Source: Penium margaritaceum (Eukaryota; Streptophyta; Zygnematophyceae; Desmidiales; Peniaceae). Taken from it: a stretch of DNA of 27,234 nucleotides. Of this stretch, positions 22,903 through 27,234 are shown piece by piece. Under the pieces are notes generated by a model. The model did not search any database. It saw only the letters and a list, made by a program, of their open reading frames with translations, and was not told the origin of the DNA. The stretch's first letter is position 1. Every line of letters starts with the position of its first letter. A program made the position numbers and the translations under genes. The stretch lies in contig SZWC01016087.1 in assembly GCA_023375785.1 (NCBI GenBank), forward strand, positions 39,269-66,502, written 5' to 3'.

Positions 22903-23158
22903 CGCACTTGCAACCACTTGGAAACACTCGCAGCATCTTGCAACCACTCGCAACCAATCGCCTCCACTTGCTACCACTTGCAAGCATTTGCAACCACTCG
23001 CAACCACTTGCAACCAATCGCAACCACTCGCAACCACTCACAACCACTTGCAACCACTCGCAACCACTTGCCACCACTTGCAACCACTCACAACCATACG
23101 CAACCACTCGCACCCACTTGCAACTACTCGCAACCACACAAAACCACTCCCAACCTCT
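22903..23158. repeat. dispersed module of the 10-bp array, copy 5
   Basis: cgcacttg (22903), accatacgca (23093), cccaacctct (23149). The second landmark is missing. Confidence 0.6.
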
Positions 23159-23508
23159 CATAACCACTTGCAACCACTCCCAACTACTCGCAACCACTCG
23201 CAACCACTTGCAACCACTCACAACCACGCGCAAGCACTCTTGACCATTCAGGACCACTTGCAACCACTCGCAACCATTTGCAACCACTTGTAAACACTGG
23301 CAACCACTTGCAACCACTCACAACCACTTGCAACCACTTGCAATCACTTGGAACCACTCGCAACCACTCACAACCACTCGCACCCACTCGCAACCACTCA
23401 CAACCACTAACAACCACTTGCAACCACTCACAAAAACTAGCAACCACTGGCAACCACTTACAACCACTCGCAACCACTCACAACCACTCGCAACCACTGG
23501 CAACCAAT

Positions 23509-23851
23509 CGCACTTGCAACCTCTCGGAACCACTCGCAGCCAATTGCAACTACTCGCAACCAATTGCAACCACTCGCGACCACTCGCAATCACTTGCACC
23601 ACTTGCAACCAATCGCAACCACTTGCAACCACTCGCAAGCACTTGCAACCACTCGCAACGACTCGTAATCACTCGCAACCAGTTGCAACCACTCACAACT
23701 ACTCGCAACCAGTCGCAACCATTTGCAACCACTCACAACCACTTGCAACCACTCGCAACCGCTTGCCACCACTTGGAACGACTCGCAACCATACACTCCA
23801 CTCGTACCCACTCACAACCACTCGCAACCACCCAAAACCACTCCTAACATC
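23509..23851. repeat. dispersed module of the 10-bp array, copy 6
   Basis: cgcacttg (23509), cttgcaccac (23593), altered accatacact (about 23787), altered cctaacatct (about 23842). Confidence 0.6.
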
Positions 23852-24080
23852 TCACAACTGCTTGCAACCACTCCCAACCACTGGCAACCACTGGAAACCA
23901 CTGACAACCACTCGCAACCACTCACAAGCACTCGTGCCTACTCGCGGCTACTTGCAACCACTCGCAACCACTCGCAACCGCTCGCAACCACTCACAACCA
24001 CTCGCAACCACTCGCAACCGCTTGCAACCACTCAGAACCACTCGTAACCACTTGCAACCAGTCGCCACCAGTCGCAATAA

Positions 24081-24311
24081 CTTGCACCATTCGCAACCGA
24101 TCGCAACCACTTACAACCACTCGCAAGCACTTGCAACCACTCACACCCACTTTCAACCACTCGCAACCACTTGCAACCACTCACAAGCACTCGAAACCAC
24201 TCACAACCGCTTGCCACCACTCGCAATCACTCGCAACCATACGCAACCATACGCAACCACTTGCACCCTCTCACAACAACTCGCAACCATACAAAGCCAC
24301 TCCCAACCTCT
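24081..24311. repeat. dispersed module of the 10-bp array, copy 7 (left end missing)
   Basis: cttgcaccat (24081), accatacgca doubled (24236 and 24246), cccaacctct (24302). The first landmark is not present. Confidence 0.55.
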
Positions 24312-25280
24312 CACAACCACTTGCAAGCACTCGTGGCTACTCGCAACCACTTGCAACCACTCGCAACCACTCGCAACCAGTCGCAACCACTCGCAACCAC
24401 TCACAACCACTCGCAACTACTCGCAACCACTCGCAACCACTCGCAACCACTTGCAAGCACTCGCAACCACTTGCAACCACTCGCAACCACTCGCAACCAC
24501 TCGCAACCACTTGCAACCACTCGCAAGCACTCACAACCACTCACAACCACTCGCAACCACACGCAACCACTGGCAACCACTCGCAACCACTTGCAACCAC
24601 TTGCAACCACTTGCAACCACTCATAACCACTCGCAACAACTTGCAACCACTCCTGATGACTCACAACCACTTGCCACTACTCGCAACCACTTGCAACCAC
24701 TCGTAACCACTCCCAACCACTCACAACCACTTGCAGCCACTCGCAACCACTCACAATAACTTACAACCACTTGCAACCACTCAAAACCACTCGCAACCAC
24801 TCATAACCAATCGCAACCACTCACAACGACTCGCAACCACTTGCACCCACTCGCAACCACTCGTAATAAATTGCAACCACTCGCAACCACTCGCAACCAC
24901 TCGCAGCAACTCGCAACCACTTACAACCACTGGCAACCATGTGCAACCACTCGCAACCACTCGCAATAACTCGAAACCACATGCAACCACTCACAACCAC
25001 TCACAACCACTCGCAACCAATCACAACAACTTGCAACAACTCGCAACAAGTCATAACCACTCACAACCATTCGTAACCACTCGCAACCACTCCCAACCAC
25101 TCGGAACCACTCGCAACCACTCACAACCACTTGCAACCACTTGCAACCACGCGCACCCACTTGCAACCACTCGCAACCACTTGCAACCACTTATAACGAC
25201 TCGCAACCACTCACAACCACTTGCAACCACTCGCAGCCACTCGCAACCAGTCGCAACCACTCAAAGCCACATACAACCAC

Positions 25281-26520
25281 TCGCAACCACTCGCACCCAC
25301 TCGCAACCACTCGCAACCACTCGCTACCACTCGCAACCACTCGCAACCACGCGCACCCACTCGCAACCACTCGCAACCACTCGCTACCACTCGCAACCAC
25401 TCGCAACCACGCGCACCCACTCGCAACCACTCGCAACCACTCGCTACCACTCGCAACCACTCGCAACCACGCGCACCCACTCGCAACCACTCGCAACCAC
25501 TCGCTACCACTCGCAACCACTCGCAACCACGCGCACCCACTCGCAACCACTCGCAACCACTCGCTACCACTCGCAACCACTCGCAACCACGCGCACCCAC
25601 TCGCAACCACTCGCAACCACTCGCTACCACTCGCAACCACTCGCAACCACGCGCACCCACTCGCAACCACTCGCAACCACTCGCTACCACTCGCAACCAC
25701 TCGCAACCACGCGCACCCACTCGCAACCACTCGCAACCACTCGCTACCACTCGCAACCACTCGCAACCACGCGCACCCACTCGCAACCACTCGCAACCAC
25801 TCGCTACCACTCGCAACCACTCGCAACCACGCGCACCCACTCGCAACCACTCGCAACCACTCGCTACCACTCGCAACCACTCGCAACCACGCGCACCCAC
25901 TCGCAACCACTCGCAACCACTCGCTACCACTCGCAACCACTCGCAACCACGCGCACCCACTCGCAACCACTCGCAACCACTCGCTACCACTCGCAACCAC
26001 TCGCAACCACGCGCACCCACTCGCAACCACTCGCAACCACTCGCTACCACTCGCAACCACTCGCAACCACGCGCACCCACTCGCAACCACTCGCAACCAC
26101 TCGCTACCACTCGCAACCACTCGCAACCACGCGCACCCACTCGCAACCACTCGCAACCACTCGCTACCACTCGCAACCACTCGCAACCACGCGCACCCAC
26201 TCGCAACCACTCGCAACCACTCGCTACCACTCGCAACCACTCGCAACCACGCGCACCCACTCGCAACCACTCGCAACCACTCGCTACCACTCGCAACCAC
26301 TCGCAACCACGCGCACCCACTCGCAACCACTCGCAACCACTCGCTACCACTCGCAACCACTCGCAACCACGCGCACCCACTCGCAACCACTCGCAACCAC
26401 TCGCTACCACTCGCAACCACTCGCAACCACGCGCACCCACTCGCAACCACTCGCAACCACTCGCTACCACTCGCAACCACTCGCAACCACGCGCACCCAC
26501 TCGCAACCACTCGCAACCAC
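25281..26520. repeat. 60-bp higher-order repeat, 20 perfect copies plus a partial one
   Basis: Each unit is six 10-mers: tcgctaccac, two of tcgcaaccac, gcgcacccac, two of tcgcaaccac. Copies from 25321 to 26520 appear identical. 25281-25320 is a leading partial copy with one difference (tcgcacccac). Because 60 is divisible by three, the frame state is the same in every copy: all three plus frames and two minus frames are open, and the third minus frame meets a TAG in each unit. The long open frames here follow from this. Confidence 0.97.
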
Positions 26521-27234
26521 TCGCAACCACTCGCAACCACTCAAAACCATTCACAACAACTTGCAAGTCCTCGCAACCACTGGCAACCACTCACAGTCAC
26601 TCACAACCACTTGCAACCACTCGCAACCACTCGCGACCAATCGTTACCACTCACAACCACTAACAACCAATTGGAACCACTCACAACCACTCTCAACCAC
26701 TCGCAACCACTCGCAGCCACTTACAACAACTCGCAACCACTTGCAACCACTCGTAGCAACTTGCAACCACTTTCAAGAACTCAGAACCACTTGTAACCAC
26801 TCGCGACCACTTGCAACTACTCACAACCACTCACCACCACTCGCAACCACTCGCAACAACTTGTAACCACTCGCAACCACTCGCAACAACACGGAACCAC
26901 TCACAACCACTCGCAACCACTTGAAACCACTCGCAACATCTCGCAACCACTCGCAACAACTCGGAACCACTCGCAACCACTCACAAGCACTTGCAACGAC
27001 TCAAAACCACTTGTAACCACTTGCAACCACTTGCACCCACTCGCAACTACTCGCAACCACTCACAACCATTGGCAACCACTCGTAACCAATTGCAATCAC
27101 TCGCAATCACTCGCAACCACTCGCAACCACTCGCAACCACTCACAACCACTCGCAACCACTTGCAACCACTCGCAACCACTCACAACCATTCGCAACCAC
27201 TTGCAACCACTCACAACCACTCGCATCCACTTGC
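26521..27234. repeat. diverged part of the 10-bp array, right block
   Basis: Degenerate 10-mers run to the window end with no higher-order period that I could see. Confidence 0.9.

Larger units (their letters stand above)
20561..25280. repeat. diverged part of the 10-bp array, central block
   Basis: About 4.7 kb of degenerate 10-mers with local phase shifts (for example near 20881, 21620, 21735, 22903, 23509 and 24085) and module copies 4-7. A short 30-bp duplication is visible around 22441-22490 (cgcagccact then cataaccact, twice). I see no other feature in it. Confidence 0.9.
14271..27234. repeat. 10-bp tandem array, consensus cgcaaccact
   Basis: About 13 kb, near 1300 copies, continuing past the window end. 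The top strand is C/A-rich with one CpG per unit. The commonest variants are tgcaaccact and cacaaccact, followed by cgtaaccact, cccaaccact, cgcagccact and cgcaaccaat. Most change is by substitution, so the 10-bp register holds over long stretches. No frame of the consensus contains a stop on either strand, which gives overlapping frames of hundreds of codons (for example NHSQPLATTR repeats on the plus strand and SGCEWLRVVA on the minus strand). None shows a start context, domain or codon pattern of a gene. Confidence 0.98.

Noticed and set aside
24731-26866. Open frames of 711, 551 and 480 codons on the plus strand and about 450 codons on the minus strand
   Set aside because: They arise from the 60-bp and 10-bp repeats, which lack stops in five of six frames. 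Simultaneous openness in many frames argues against coding.
14271-27234. A CRISPR-like or telomere-like array
   Set aside because: Repeats are contiguous 10-mers without unique spacers, and the unit is not a known telomere motif.
14271-27234. G-quadruplex potential on the G-rich strand (agtggttgcg units)
   Set aside because: Only two adjacent guanines per 10 bp with 8-nt loops, which is too weak to claim.

Overview
The window looks like constitutive heterochromatin from a eukaryotic nuclear genome. I found no intact gene, no RNA gene and nothing prokaryotic. Host assignment is weak. The Ty1/copia-type gag remnant and a primer-binding site that fits initiator tRNA-Met slightly better in its plant form (from memory) lean towards the green lineage, but sequence alone cannot settle it.

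Layout, left to right. (1) Positions 1 to about 1493 are the 5' end of a Ty1/copia LTR retrotransposon on the minus strand: LTR (about 838-1493), primer-binding site (823-837), leader (513-822) and a gag start that leaves the window at position 1. Gag carries two in-frame stop codons near its N-terminus. The LTR abuts a satellite monomer already 61 bp into its sequence, so the element appears to have inserted into the satellite. (2) Positions 1494-12172 are a head-to-tail satellite of 191-bp monomers, about 56 in all. They fall into six types (called a-f here) repeating as a higher-order unit of about 1146 bp, with two visible register breaks and one assembly gap (10340-10513). (3) Positions 12173-14270 are an array of an 11-bp unit (consensus gttgtgccaga, about 190 copies). 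(4) Positions 14271-27234 are an array of a 10-bp unit (consensus cgcaaccact, about 1300 copies) that continues past the window. Inside it are three recent, near-perfect higher-order amplifications: 50-bp units (15751-18750, 60 copies), 220-bp units (19541-20560, about 4.5 copies) and 60-bp units (25281-26520, 20 perfect copies plus a partial). Between them lie older diverged stretches that still hold scattered copies of a shared module.

Long open reading frames across the 10-bp and 11-bp arrays, up to about 1090 codons, are by-products of units that contain no stop codon in any frame. They are not annotated as genes. The window's interest lies in its repeat architecture: abrupt junctions between three unrelated satellites, nested higher-order repeats, traces of unequal exchange, a CpG-decay signature, and a copia element with a half-tRNA-type primer-binding site next to or inside the satellite.
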